Assembly: GCF_015277895.1 (NCBI RefSeq)
Contig: NZ_CP063815.1
Span: forward strand, 248,001 to 312,000
Source: Microbacterium abyssi
Lineage (GTDB): Bacteria > Actinomycetota > Actinomycetes > Actinomycetales > Microbacteriaceae
DNA: 64,000 nt
Direction of reading: 5' to 3'
Under the pieces are notes generated by a model. The model saw only the letters and a program-made list of their open reading frames with translations, was not told the origin of the DNA and did not search any database. How positions within the stretch are numbered: the stretch's first letter is position 1; each line of letters begins with the position of its first letter. Shown here one piece after another: positions 45,658 through 54,202 of this stretch. The position numbers were made by a program, and so were the translations under genes.

Positions 45658-46353
45658 ATGACGACCATCGAGGTCACCGAAGATGCCATCCGCCAGACCA
45701 GAGAGCTCCGCGACGAGTTCCAGCGCTTCCTCCGCGAATACGAGTTCGGGATGCGCGAGGTCGAGACGAAGATCTCGATCCTGCGGGACGAATTCCTGCA
45801 CGACCACTCGTACAACCCGATCGAGCACGTCAAGAGCAGGCTGAAGACACCGGACAGCATCGTCGAGAAGATCGCCCGGAAGGGGATCGAGGAGCCCGAC
45901 TTCGACCGCATCCGCACCGAGATCACCGACATCGCCGGCGTCCGGGTCACCTGCAGCTTCGTCGCCGACGTCTATCTGCTGTTCGATCTGCTCACCAAGC
46001 AGGACGACATCACCGTCCGCGTCGTCAAGGACTACATCGCCGAGCCCAAGGACAACGGGTACAAGAGCCTGCACGCGATCATCGACGTGCCGGTGTTCCT
46101 CTCGACCGGGCCGCTCCTGGTGCCGGTGGAGGTGCAGTTCCGCACCATCGCCATGGACTTCTGGGCGAGTCTGGAGCACAAGATCTACTACAAGTTCTCC
46201 AACCAGGTGCCCTCGCACCTCGTGCAGAGCCTGGCGGACGCCGCGGATGCCGCGAGCGAGCTCGACGCCCGCATGGAGCGTCTTCACCGCGAGGCGCACG
46301 GCGTGCCGCAGCGTCAGTTGCCGTCCCCGCCGCCCCGCGTCGTCCAGGTGTAG
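45658..46353 (+). CDS. Small alarmone synthetase (RelA/SpoT synthetase domain only)
   Basis: A 231-residue (p)ppGpp synthetase of the YjbM/YwaC class. ITDIAGVRVTCSFVADVYLL near residue 90, EPKDNGYKSLHAIIDVPVF near 130 with the GYKSLH substrate loop, and VEVQFRTIAMDFWASLEHKI near 160 with the catalytic Glu are all present. No hydrolase, TGS or ACT domain. It makes (p)ppGpp from GTP/GDP and ATP, probably under transcriptional control in stress. The ATG at 45658 was chosen; an in-frame ATG at 45634 adds eight unconserved residues. It stands alone, followed by a palindrome half-element. Confidence 0.9.
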   Translation: MTTIEVTEDAIRQTRELRDEFQRFLREYEFGMREVETKISILRDEFLHDHSYNPIEHVKSRLKTPDSIVEKIARKGIEEPDFDRIRTEITDIAGVRVTCSFVADVYLLFDLLTKQDDITVRVVKDYIAEPKDNGYKSLHAIIDVPVFLSTGPLLVPVEVQFRTIAMDFWASLEHKIYYKFSNQVPSHLVQSLADAADAASELDARMERLHREAHGVPQRQLPSPPPRVVQV

Positions 46354-46371
46354 TAAGGGTGGCCGAGGTGC

Positions 46372-46436
46372 GGCTTCGACGCGCTGCGCTTGCTCAATCC
46401 GTTTCGTCTCGCTGGCGCTCGCTCAACGTCCCGCTC
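46372..46436. repeat. Half copy of the long palindromic repeat (copy A)
   Basis: Contains GTTTCGTCTCGCTGGCGCTC then GCTCAACG, the left arm of the family seen at 50205-50386 and 56446-56573, preceded by a second partial arm GGCTTCGACGCGCTGCGCTTG. The right arm is missing. It lies between convergent genes and may aid termination. Confidence 0.55.
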
Positions 46437-47649
46437 AGGCCAAGAACTCCCGCACCGCGGTCGCCATCGCCGTCACGCCGACCTCGATCGTCGGGTGCGG
46501 CACCGGCGCGAAGTACGCGGAGTGATTCGTCGGGATCATGCTCGAGACCGTGCCGGCCGCCTCGGCCGCGGCGTACACCGCCGGATCCACCCCGCCCCAG
46601 AACCAGAACACCAGTGGCGCCCCCGCATCCCGCGCGAACCATGACACGTCCTCGCTGCCGGTGAACATCCCCGGATCCACGACCGTGCCCTCGCCGAGCA
46701 CGCGGGTCAGGGCCGCGGTGACGCGGGCCGTCGCGTCCGCGTCGTTGATCGTCGGCGGCAGCGTGTGCTCGGTGCGGAACTCCGGCTCGCGCTCTGCGCC
46801 GGATGCCGCGGACTCCGCCCGCACGATGCGCTCGACGGAGGCGAGCACCCTCGCGCGCGCCTCATCGTCCGGGTAGCGCAGGCTGAGCTCGAGGGTCGCG
46901 TCGGCGGGGATGATGTTGTTCTTCGTCCCGGCGTGGATCGCACCGACCGTGACGACGCCGACTCCACGGGGATCGACTTCGCGCGACGCGATGGTCTGCA
47001 GGCGCATCACGGTCGCCGCGGCCATCACGACCGGGTCGATCGTGGTGTGCGGGCGCGACCCGTGACCGCCACGGCCGTGCAGCGTGACCGTGATCCCGTC
47101 CGCGGCAGCCATCTGCGGCCCGGGGCGCACACCGATCACGCCGGCCGGCAGGGGAGTGACGTGCTGGCCGAGCACGATGTCCGGCCGTGGGTAGCGGTCG
47201 AGGATGCCGGCATCCAGCATCGCGCGGGAACCGGCGCCGTGCTCCTCGGCCGGCTGGATCAGCACGACGAGCGTCCCCGTCCACGAATCGCGTTCGGCGA
47301 CCAGGCGCTCCACCGCGCCGATCATCGCCGTGACGTGCATGTCGTGACCGCAGGCGTGCATGATCGACACGGTGTTGCCGGCAGGATCGATGCCGGTCGC
47401 CGTGCTCGCGTAGGGGAGTCCGGTGAGCTCCTCGACCGGAAGGCCGTCCATGTCGGCGCGCGCCCACACGACCGGCCCGTCACCGTTGCGCAGCATCCCG
47501 ACGACGCCCGTGATCCCGACGCCCTCCTCGACCTCGAGCCCGAGAGCCCGCAGGTGGCCGGCGGCGATGCCGGCGGTGCGGGTCTCCTGGAACGACAGCT
47601 CAGGATGCCGGTGCAGATCGATGTACAGCGCTTCGAGGTCGATGCTCAT
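46435..47649 (-). CDS. M20-family amidohydrolase / metallopeptidase
   Basis: A 404-residue M20D enzyme of the IAA-amino acid/hippurate hydrolase type. Metal-site motifs are MHACGHDMHVTAMIG near residue 105, PAEEHGAGSRAMLD near 140 and a GQHVTP histidine near 165; the dimerisation domain follows. It would hydrolyse an N-acyl amino acid or related amide. The ATG at 47649 has no strong ribosome site but begins right at the conserved domain. The TetR gene lies 62 bp upstream on the same strand, so weak cotranscription is possible. Confidence 0.9.
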   Translation of the reverse strand: MSIDLEALYIDLHRHPELSFQETRTAGIAAGHLRALGLEVEEGVGITGVVGMLRNGDGPVVWARADMDGLPVEELTGLPYASTATGIDPAGNTVSIMHACGHDMHVTAMIGAVERLVAERDSWTGTLVVLIQPAEEHGAGSRAMLDAGILDRYPRPDIVLGQHVTPLPAGVIGVRPGPQMAAADGITVTLHGRGGHGSRPHTTIDPVVMAAATVMRLQTIASREVDPRGVGVVTVGAIHAGTKNNIIPADATLELSLRYPDDEARARVLASVERIVRAESAASGAEREPEFRTEHTLPPTINDADATARVTAALTRVLGEGTVVDPGMFTGSEDVSWFARDAGAPLVFWFWGGVDPAVYAAAEAAGTVSSMIPTNHSAYFAPVPHPTIEVGVTAMATAVREFLA

Positions 47650-47711
47650 GCGTCGACCCTAGCCCTGCGCGGGCTGCACTCCCCACGCATCGGCGCCTCG
47701 GCGGAGGGTGG

Positions 47712-48359
47712 TCAGGTGGCGTGCGCGTAGGTGCTCAGGTCGGGGCCGGGGCGCAGCACCGCGTTCACGATCGCGCGGATCGCGAACTCGCTGGTCTCGC
47801 CGAGCTCGACGACCCCGGGGTGGAGCAGCCACTGCAGCTGCAGGCCGTCCATGACCGCGAGGATCGCGGCGGATGCCGCGGCCACCGTATCCGGTTCGTC
47901 GACGCCCTCCTGCGTGCACAGCTCGGCGAACGCCTCGCTGATCTCGCGGCGCAGCGTCGTGTAGCGCTCCTCGAAGTAACTGCGGGCGGGATGGTCGTCG
48001 GTGATGGACTCCGCAGACAGCACGGTGTACGCCTGCACGATCCCAGGGCGCTGCGCGTTCATGAACGCCGTGCGCACGAGGTGCAGGAAGAGCTCGGGTC
48101 CGCCGGGGATATGCTTCTCATCGAGGTCCTGCACATCGGCTTGGTCTCGGTATGCGAGCACCTCGAGCAGTAGGTTCTGCTTGGAACCGAAGTGGTGCAG
48201 GACACCGGCATGCGTCATGCCGACCTGCTCTGCCACATCCGCGAGCGTGCCGCTCACCGAGCCCTTGTTGCCGAAGATCTCGACAGCGGCCTTGAGGATC
48301 TCGGTGCGCTTTCGGCGCGTGGCGGGACGCGTGCGTGTCGAGTGCGTTTCCGTGGCCAC
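47712..48359 (-). CDS. TetR-family repressor of the oligosaccharide ABC/GH3 operon
   Basis: A 215-residue TetR regulator. The HTH is at residues 10-57 (GTLADVAEQVGMTHAGVLHHF), and the C-terminal ligand domain is less conserved. I chose the GTG at 48359 because AGGGGG lies seven bases upstream; an in-frame ATG at 48398 is possible but lies in poorly conserved sequence. It is divergent from a dipeptide-type transporter and GH3 operon, and two near-identical dyads in the gap are its likely operators. TetR control of a sugar operon is uncommon; the ligand is unknown. Confidence 0.88.
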   Translation of the reverse strand: MATETHSTRTRPATRRKRTEILKAAVEIFGNKGSVSGTLADVAEQVGMTHAGVLHHFGSKQNLLLEVLAYRDQADVQDLDEKHIPGGPELFLHLVRTAFMNAQRPGIVQAYTVLSAESITDDHPARSYFEERYTTLRREISEAFAELCTQEGVDEPDTVAAASAAILAVMDGLQLQWLLHPGVVELGETSEFAIRAIVNAVLRPGPDLSTYAHAT

Positions 48360-48414
48360 GGCATCCCCCTTTTTCTGGCGAGTGTAACGGTCTGGCATCC
48401 GCCACTTGCAAAGC

Positions 48415-48432
48415 TTACTGACTTGTAGGTAA
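48415..48432. promoter_or_regulatory. Candidate TetR operator 1
   Basis: TTACTGACTTGTAGGTAA, an imperfect 18-bp dyad with TTAC/GTAA ends, in the divergent promoter region. Confidence 0.65.
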
Positions 48433-48444
48433 TCTCACTGCAGT

Positions 48445-48462
48445 TTACTTTCTCGTGAGTAA
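48445..48462. promoter_or_regulatory. Candidate TetR operator 2
   Basis: TTACTTTCTCGTGAGTAA, an 18-bp dyad (TTACT/AGTAA ends) centred 30 bp from operator 1, about three helical turns. Confidence 0.7.
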
Positions 48463-48523
48463 GCAAAGTACCACCGGGTACCCACCCGCCCCTGCACAAA
48501 TGACCCGTGTCCAAGGAGAAGCA

Positions 48524-50191
48524 ATGAAGCTCAGCAGATCTCTGATCGCGATCGGCGCGATCGCCGCCCTCAGCGTCGGCGCGCTCGCCGGCTGCTCGTC
48601 GACCGGCAGCACCGCCGACGACGATTCAGGCGCGACCGGCGCCGCCCTCACCATCGCCAAGCCCGACGGTGCGATCACCACCGAGTCGCACAACCCGTAC
48701 CTCGGCGACTCGTCGGCATCCAAGTACGGATACGCCAAGGTCATCTTCGAGACGCTCGCGCTCGTCAACCCGACCGGCGACCTCGGCACCACCCCGTGGC
48801 TCGCGGAGTCGGTGGAGTGGAACGACGACTACACCGAGCTCACCGTCGTCCCGCGCAGCGGCGTGAAGTGGAGCGACGGCACCGACTTCACCGGTGACGA
48901 CATCGTCTTCACCTTCGACCAGTACCTCAGCGGCAAGCTCGCCGACTCGTCCGGACTGAAGTACGAGGGCGCGACCGTCGACGGCGACAAGATCACCCTG
49001 AAGTTCGCCGACTCGAAGTTCACCGCCCAGTCCCGCGTGCTGCACACCCCGATCGTGCCCAAGCACATCTGGGAGAACATCGAAGACCCCAACACCGACC
49101 CGCTGACCGAAGACGGCCTCGCGGTCGGCACCGGACCGTACGTGCTCGACAGCTGGACCACCGAATCGGTCACCCTGACCGCGAACGAGGACTACTGGGG
49201 CGGCGACCTCGCCGTTCCCGAACTGCACTACGTCTCCTACGGCGACAACGCGGCCCTCACCACCGCGCTCGCCTCCGGCGAGGCCGACTGGGCGCAGGCG
49301 TTCATCCCGCAGATCCAGGCCAGTTATCTGGATGCCGATGAGAACAACCAGTTCCTCGTCTCGCCCACCGCCGGTGCCGGGACTCTGTTCTTCAACCTGC
49401 AGACCAAGCCTTTCAATGACCCGGCTCTGCGCGAGGCGCTCGCCTGGACGATCGACCGTGAGGCCTATGTGGACATCGCCCGGGAGGGCGCGAGCGAGGC
49501 GGTCTGGAACGTCACGGGTCTCGGCACGCTGCTCGAGGACGAGATCATCCCCGAGTACAAGGACGAGAACTACTCCGTCGACGTCGACAAGGCCAAGGAG
49601 ATCCTCACCGACGCCGGTTACACCTGGGAGAGCGACAAGCTGATCGACCCCGACGGCGAGGCCGTCTCGTTCTCGATCTCGGTCCCGGCCGGCTGGAGCG
49701 ACTGGAACACCGAGCAGGCCCTCATCGCCGAAGAGCTCGACGAGGCCCTCGGCATCGAGGTCAAGGTCGACCAGCCCGACTGGGGCGGTTGGGATGCCGC
49801 ACGCCAGGAGGGCACCTTCCAGGCGATCATCCACTGGCTCGAGGACACCGGCAACGTGTACGGACTGTACACCTCGACCATGGACCCGAAGTGGATCGTG
49901 GACGACAAGGCCCAGTACAACTTCGGCCGCTTCGACGACCCCGCTGTCACCGAGGCGCTGAACACCTACGCCAACGCCTCCTCCGATGAGGACCGCGCTG
50001 CGGCATCCGCGGTGATGCAGAAGGCGTTCGCCGAGAACGTGCCGGCGATCCCGCTGGGTGCGCACCCGCTGCTGGGCGAGTTCAACACCCGCAACTACGT
50101 CGGATGGCCGAGCGAGGACGACCAGTACGCCTCCGGCGACCCGACCCAGCCGGGTATCGTCCAGGTCCTTACGGAACTCGAGCCCAAGTAA
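48524..50191 (+). CDS. ABC transporter substrate-binding lipoprotein, oligopeptide (SBP_bac_5) family
   Basis: A 555-residue DppA/OppA-type binding protein. The signal peptide carries lipobox LAGC near residue 23. ESVEWNDDYTELTVVPRSGV and DGTDFTGDDIVFTFDQYLSG are standard family-5 segments. I chose the ATG at 48524 for the AGGAG before it; a GTG at 48455 and ATG at 48500 are in frame. Though the family is named for peptides, many members bind cello-, xylo- or other beta-oligosaccharides, and the GH3 gene at the end of this operon points that way. A 230-bp palindromic gap separates it from the ATPase gene. Confidence 0.92.
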   Translation: MKLSRSLIAIGAIAALSVGALAGCSSTGSTADDDSGATGAALTIAKPDGAITTESHNPYLGDSSASKYGYAKVIFETLALVNPTGDLGTTPWLAESVEWNDDYTELTVVPRSGVKWSDGTDFTGDDIVFTFDQYLSGKLADSSGLKYEGATVDGDKITLKFADSKFTAQSRVLHTPIVPKHIWENIEDPNTDPLTEDGLAVGTGPYVLDSWTTESVTLTANEDYWGGDLAVPELHYVSYGDNAALTTALASGEADWAQAFIPQIQASYLDADENNQFLVSPTAGAGTLFFNLQTKPFNDPALREALAWTIDREAYVDIAREGASEAVWNVTGLGTLLEDEIIPEYKDENYSVDVDKAKEILTDAGYTWESDKLIDPDGEAVSFSISVPAGWSDWNTEQALIAEELDEALGIEVKVDQPDWGGWDAARQEGTFQAIIHWLEDTGNVYGLYTSTMDPKWIVDDKAQYNFGRFDDPAVTEALNTYANASSDEDRAAASAVMQKAFAENVPAIPLGAHPLLGEFNTRNYVGWPSEDDQYASGDPTQPGIVQVLTELEPK

Positions 50192-50204
50192 GGCGCGTGA
50201 GGGG

Positions 50205-50386
50205 CGGAGCGACGTTTCGACTCGTCGCTCCGCTTCTCGCTCAAACGCGTTTCGTCTCGTCGCTTTGCTCCTCGCTCAACGACCCACAGGGTCCCCGGGA
50301 ATGTCCCGTGGGATCCGCCCACGCGGGTCGTTGAGCGAGCGAAGCGAGACGAAACGGACTGAGCGAGCGAAGCGAGTCGAAGTCGC
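50205..50386. repeat. Long palindromic repeat (copy B) inside the ABC operon
   Basis: The right arm contains GTCGTTGAGCGAGCGAAGCG followed by AGACGAAACG, then a second unit GAGCGAGCGAAGCGAGTCGAAG. The left arm has the complements of both units in reverse order, with several substitutions. Between them is a smaller dyad around CCACAGGG/CCCGTGG. Total arm length is about 70 bases. It fills the gap between binding-protein and ATPase genes and may reduce downstream expression or protect the upstream mRNA. Confidence 0.8.
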
Positions 50387-50421
50387 CTCTGCAGCCCCAG
50401 CCATCCCAGACAAGGAACTCC

Positions 50422-51242
<821 letters not shown>

Positions 51243-51246
<4 letters not shown>

Positions 51247-52043
51247 GCACTCTCGAGGTCCGCCACGTCACCAAGGTCTACAACGTCCGAGGCGCCGGTC
51301 ACCTGACCGCGCTCGACGACGTGAGCTTCACCCTGAACTCCGGCCAGACGATCGGCCTGGTCGGCCAGTCCGGCAGCGGCAAGTCGACGATCGCGAAGAT
51401 CCTCACCCAGCTGGAGACCCCGACCAGCGGCGAGGTGCTGCTCGACGGGCAGCCGATCCCGCGCCGCGGACGCGGTCTGCGAACCTACCGTCAGCAACTG
51501 CGAATGGTCTTCCAGGATCCGTTCGCCTCCCTCAACCCGTACCACTCGATCCGCTACCACCTCGAGCGCCCCCTGCGCCTCGACGACGTGGTGCCGAAGG
51601 ACGAGACCGAGGCCGAGGTCCGCCGCCTCCTCGAGCGCGTGCGACTCGACCCCGACGCCGTGATCGACCGCCGGCCGCACGAGCTCTCCGGCGGTCAGCG
51701 CCAGCGCATCGCGATCGCCCGCGCCCTGGCATCCCGACCTGCGATCCTCGTCGCCGACGAGCCGGTCTCGATGCTCGACGTCTCGATCCGCCTCGGTGTG
51801 CTGAACCTGCTCGCCGACCTGCAGCGCGAGGAAGGTCTGGGCGTGCTCTACATCACCCACGATCTCGCCACCGCGCGGCACTTCAGCGACGAGATCATGG
51901 TGCTCAACCAGGGCCGCATCGTCGAGCACGGCACTGCGGACGACGTCATCCTCCACCCGCAGGATCCGTACACGCGGGAGCTCCGCGCCGCATCCCCCGA
52001 TCCCGAGCGATTCTTTGCCGACACCCTCGGAGGTGCACGATGA
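51243..52043 (+). CDS. ABC transporter ATP-binding protein, DppF/OppF type
   Basis: A 266-residue partner ATPase. Walker A GQSGSGKSTIAKIL, Q-loop RMVFQDPFASLNP, signature LSGGQRQRIAIARALASRP and Walker B ILVADEPVSMLDVS are complete. It also lacks the long C-terminal tail of OppF. The start overlaps the preceding stop, and the stop overlaps the permease start (ATGA), showing translational coupling. Together the pair powers import through the two permeases that follow. Confidence 0.93.
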
Positions 52044-53131
52044 CCGCCGTCGAACCGCAGCTGCCCGCAGCAGAAGCGCACCCGGTGCCGGATGCCGTCG
52101 AGATCGGCACCACGGCAACCAAGGCCGTCGCCGGCCGCTCCCACGTGCCGTGGCGATTCCTCGGTGGCCGCGCCGTCTTCTACCTGTTCACGGTGTGGGC
52201 GGCCCTGACGATCAACTTCTTCCTGCCCCGCATGATGAAGGGCGACGCGGTCACGCAGTACCTCGCCCGCAACCGCAACGTCTCGCCCGAGGCCGCAGAC
52301 GCACTGCGGGCACTGCTCGGCCTCGACACCGACAAGAGCCTGTGGCAGCAGTACCTCGACTACTGGGGGCTGCTGCTGCGCGGCGACCTCGGCGTCTCGC
52401 TGCTGCACGGCCTGCGTCCCGTCACTGAGGTGATCAGTCAGGCGCTGCCGTGGACGATCGGCCTGGTCGGACTCGCCACGATCGTGTCCTTCGCGATCGG
52501 CACCATCGGCGGAGCGTTCATCGGCTGGCGTCGTGGCAGCCGGCTCGACGTGTTCATCCCGGTCACCACGTTCCTGAGCACCATCCCCTATTTCTGGTTG
52601 GGATTGCTCGCGATCGCGCTGTTCTCGGTGAACCTCGGCTGGTTCCCGATCGGCAAGGCGTACGGCGTCGGCATGACGCCGGGGTGGAACTTCGAGTTCA
52701 TCGGTCAGGTGATCCATCACGGCACGCTGCCGCTCGTCACGATCGTGATCGCCTCGCTCGGCGGATGGATGCTCGGCATGCGCAACATGATGCTCACCGT
52801 GCTCGACGAGGACTACATCACCGTCGCACAGGCCAAGGGCATGCCGAACCGGCGCGTGCTCTGGGGCTACGCCGCCCGCAACGCGGTGCTCCCGCAGATC
52901 CAGAGCTTCGCGCTCTCGATCGGCTTCATCGTCGGCGGCACGATCGTCATGGAGATGGTCTTCAGCTACCCCGGTGTCGGCAAGCTGCTGCTGGATGCCA
53001 CCAACGCCAAGGACTACGCGCTGATGCAGGGCGTGTTCCTGGTGATCACCCTGTCGGTGCTGGTCGCGAACATCCTCGCCGACATCGCCTACGCATTCCT
53101 CGACCCGCGCACGCGCCAGACGGAGGCCTGA
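52040..53131 (+). CDS. ABC transporter permease, DppB/OppB type
   Basis: A 363-residue permease. After a longer than usual N-terminal cytosolic extension (about 40 residues) comes the first helix, AVFYLFTVWAALTINFFLPR. The DppB scaffold follows: periplasmic segment, PWTIGLVGLATIVSFAIG, and the EAA-like coupling loop AQAKGMPNRRVLWGYAARNAVLP. The last part, GGTIVMEMVFSYPGVGKLL, is diagnostic. It is 4 bp overlapped with the ATPase gene and 3 bp from the next permease. Confidence 0.93.
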   Translation: MTAVEPQLPAAEAHPVPDAVEIGTTATKAVAGRSHVPWRFLGGRAVFYLFTVWAALTINFFLPRMMKGDAVTQYLARNRNVSPEAADALRALLGLDTDKSLWQQYLDYWGLLLRGDLGVSLLHGLRPVTEVISQALPWTIGLVGLATIVSFAIGTIGGAFIGWRRGSRLDVFIPVTTFLSTIPYFWLGLLAIALFSVNLGWFPIGKAYGVGMTPGWNFEFIGQVIHHGTLPLVTIVIASLGGWMLGMRNMMLTVLDEDYITVAQAKGMPNRRVLWGYAARNAVLPQIQSFALSIGFIVGGTIVMEMVFSYPGVGKLLLDATNAKDYALMQGVFLVITLSVLVANILADIAYAFLDPRTRQTEA

Positions 53132-53134
53132 GCA

Positions 53135-54202
53135 ATGACCACCACAGACGCCGCCCAGCGCCAGACCGGTGCGGGCACGCCCGAGACGTTCCTGATCCGC
53201 ACGACCACCAGCGGTCCGGGCCGTCCGGACCAGAGCTTCTGGGCGAAGCTCGCCTCAGCGTTCGCGATGTTCCGCAACGGCAAGTCGATCGCGGGGCTGG
53301 TGATCCTCGGATTCTTCGTCCTCGTCGCCATCTTCGCCGACGTGCTCGCGCCGTACTCGCCGACCAAGGTCGACAACTCCGCCCGCCTCCAGCCGCCGTC
53401 CGCGGCGCACTGGCTGGGCACGACGCACATCGGCGAAGACGTGCTGAGCCAGGTGATCCACGGCACGCGCGGCGTCATCGTCGTCGGGTTCCTCGCCGCG
53501 ATCATCGCGACGCTGATCGCGATCACGGTCGGCGTGATCGCCGGATACCTGTCCGGCTGGAAGAGCGAGGCGCTGTCGGCGCTGACCAACGTGTTCCTCG
53601 TGATCCCCGGCCTTCCGCTGATCATCATCGTCGCCGCGATGTTCGAGGAGCCGCCGCTCGTGCTGATCGCCGCGGTGCTGGGCATCACGGGGTGGGCGTG
53701 GGGCGCGCGCGTGCTGCGCGCCCAGACGATGTCGTTGCGCAACCGCGACTTCATCCAGGCCGCCCGCGCGAACGGCGAGCCGCTGCGCCGCATCATCACC
53801 GTCGAGATGCTGCCGAACCTCATGGCACTGATCGCCGCGAGCTTCGTCGGTACCGTGACGGCCGCCATCCTCGGTCTCACGACCCTGTCGTACATCGGCG
53901 TGATCCCGGTGACCACGTACAACTGGGGCACGATCCTGAACTGGGCATCCGCCCAGGGCGCGTTCGGCCAGAACCAGTGGTGGTGGTACCTGCCCCCGGG
54001 GCTCTGCATCGCCGCGATCGGCGTCGCCCTGTCGCTGATCAACTTCGGCATCGACGAGTACGTCAACCCGCGGCTGCGCTCCGCCGGGGAGCGGGCCCGC
54101 GCGATGAAGAAGAAGGGCCTCGACGTCAACGACGCCGTGACGGCCGTCCGCTCCGACCTCGCTCCCGCAGCGGGCCCAAAAGCAAGAGAACACAGGAAAT
54201 GA
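53135..54202 (+). CDS. ABC transporter permease, DppC/OppC type
   Basis: A 355-residue permease. An N-terminal extension of about 40 residues precedes helix one (SIAGLVILGFFVLVAIFADVLAPYSP), the typical OppC start. The coupling loop QAARANGEPLRRIITVEMLPN and the periplasmic PPSAAHWLGTTHIGEDVLSQV segment are as in the family. The C-terminus ends with a charged tail. It completes the transporter. Its stop overlaps the GH3 gene by 4 bp, tying transport to hydrolysis. Confidence 0.93.
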   Translation: MTTTDAAQRQTGAGTPETFLIRTTTSGPGRPDQSFWAKLASAFAMFRNGKSIAGLVILGFFVLVAIFADVLAPYSPTKVDNSARLQPPSAAHWLGTTHIGEDVLSQVIHGTRGVIVVGFLAAIIATLIAITVGVIAGYLSGWKSEALSALTNVFLVIPGLPLIIIVAAMFEEPPLVLIAAVLGITGWAWGARVLRAQTMSLRNRDFIQAARANGEPLRRIITVEMLPNLMALIAASFVGTVTAAILGLTTLSYIGVIPVTTYNWGTILNWASAQGAFGQNQWWWYLPPGLCIAAIGVALSLINFGIDEYVNPRLRSAGERARAMKKKGLDVNDAVTAVRSDLAPAAGPKAREHRK

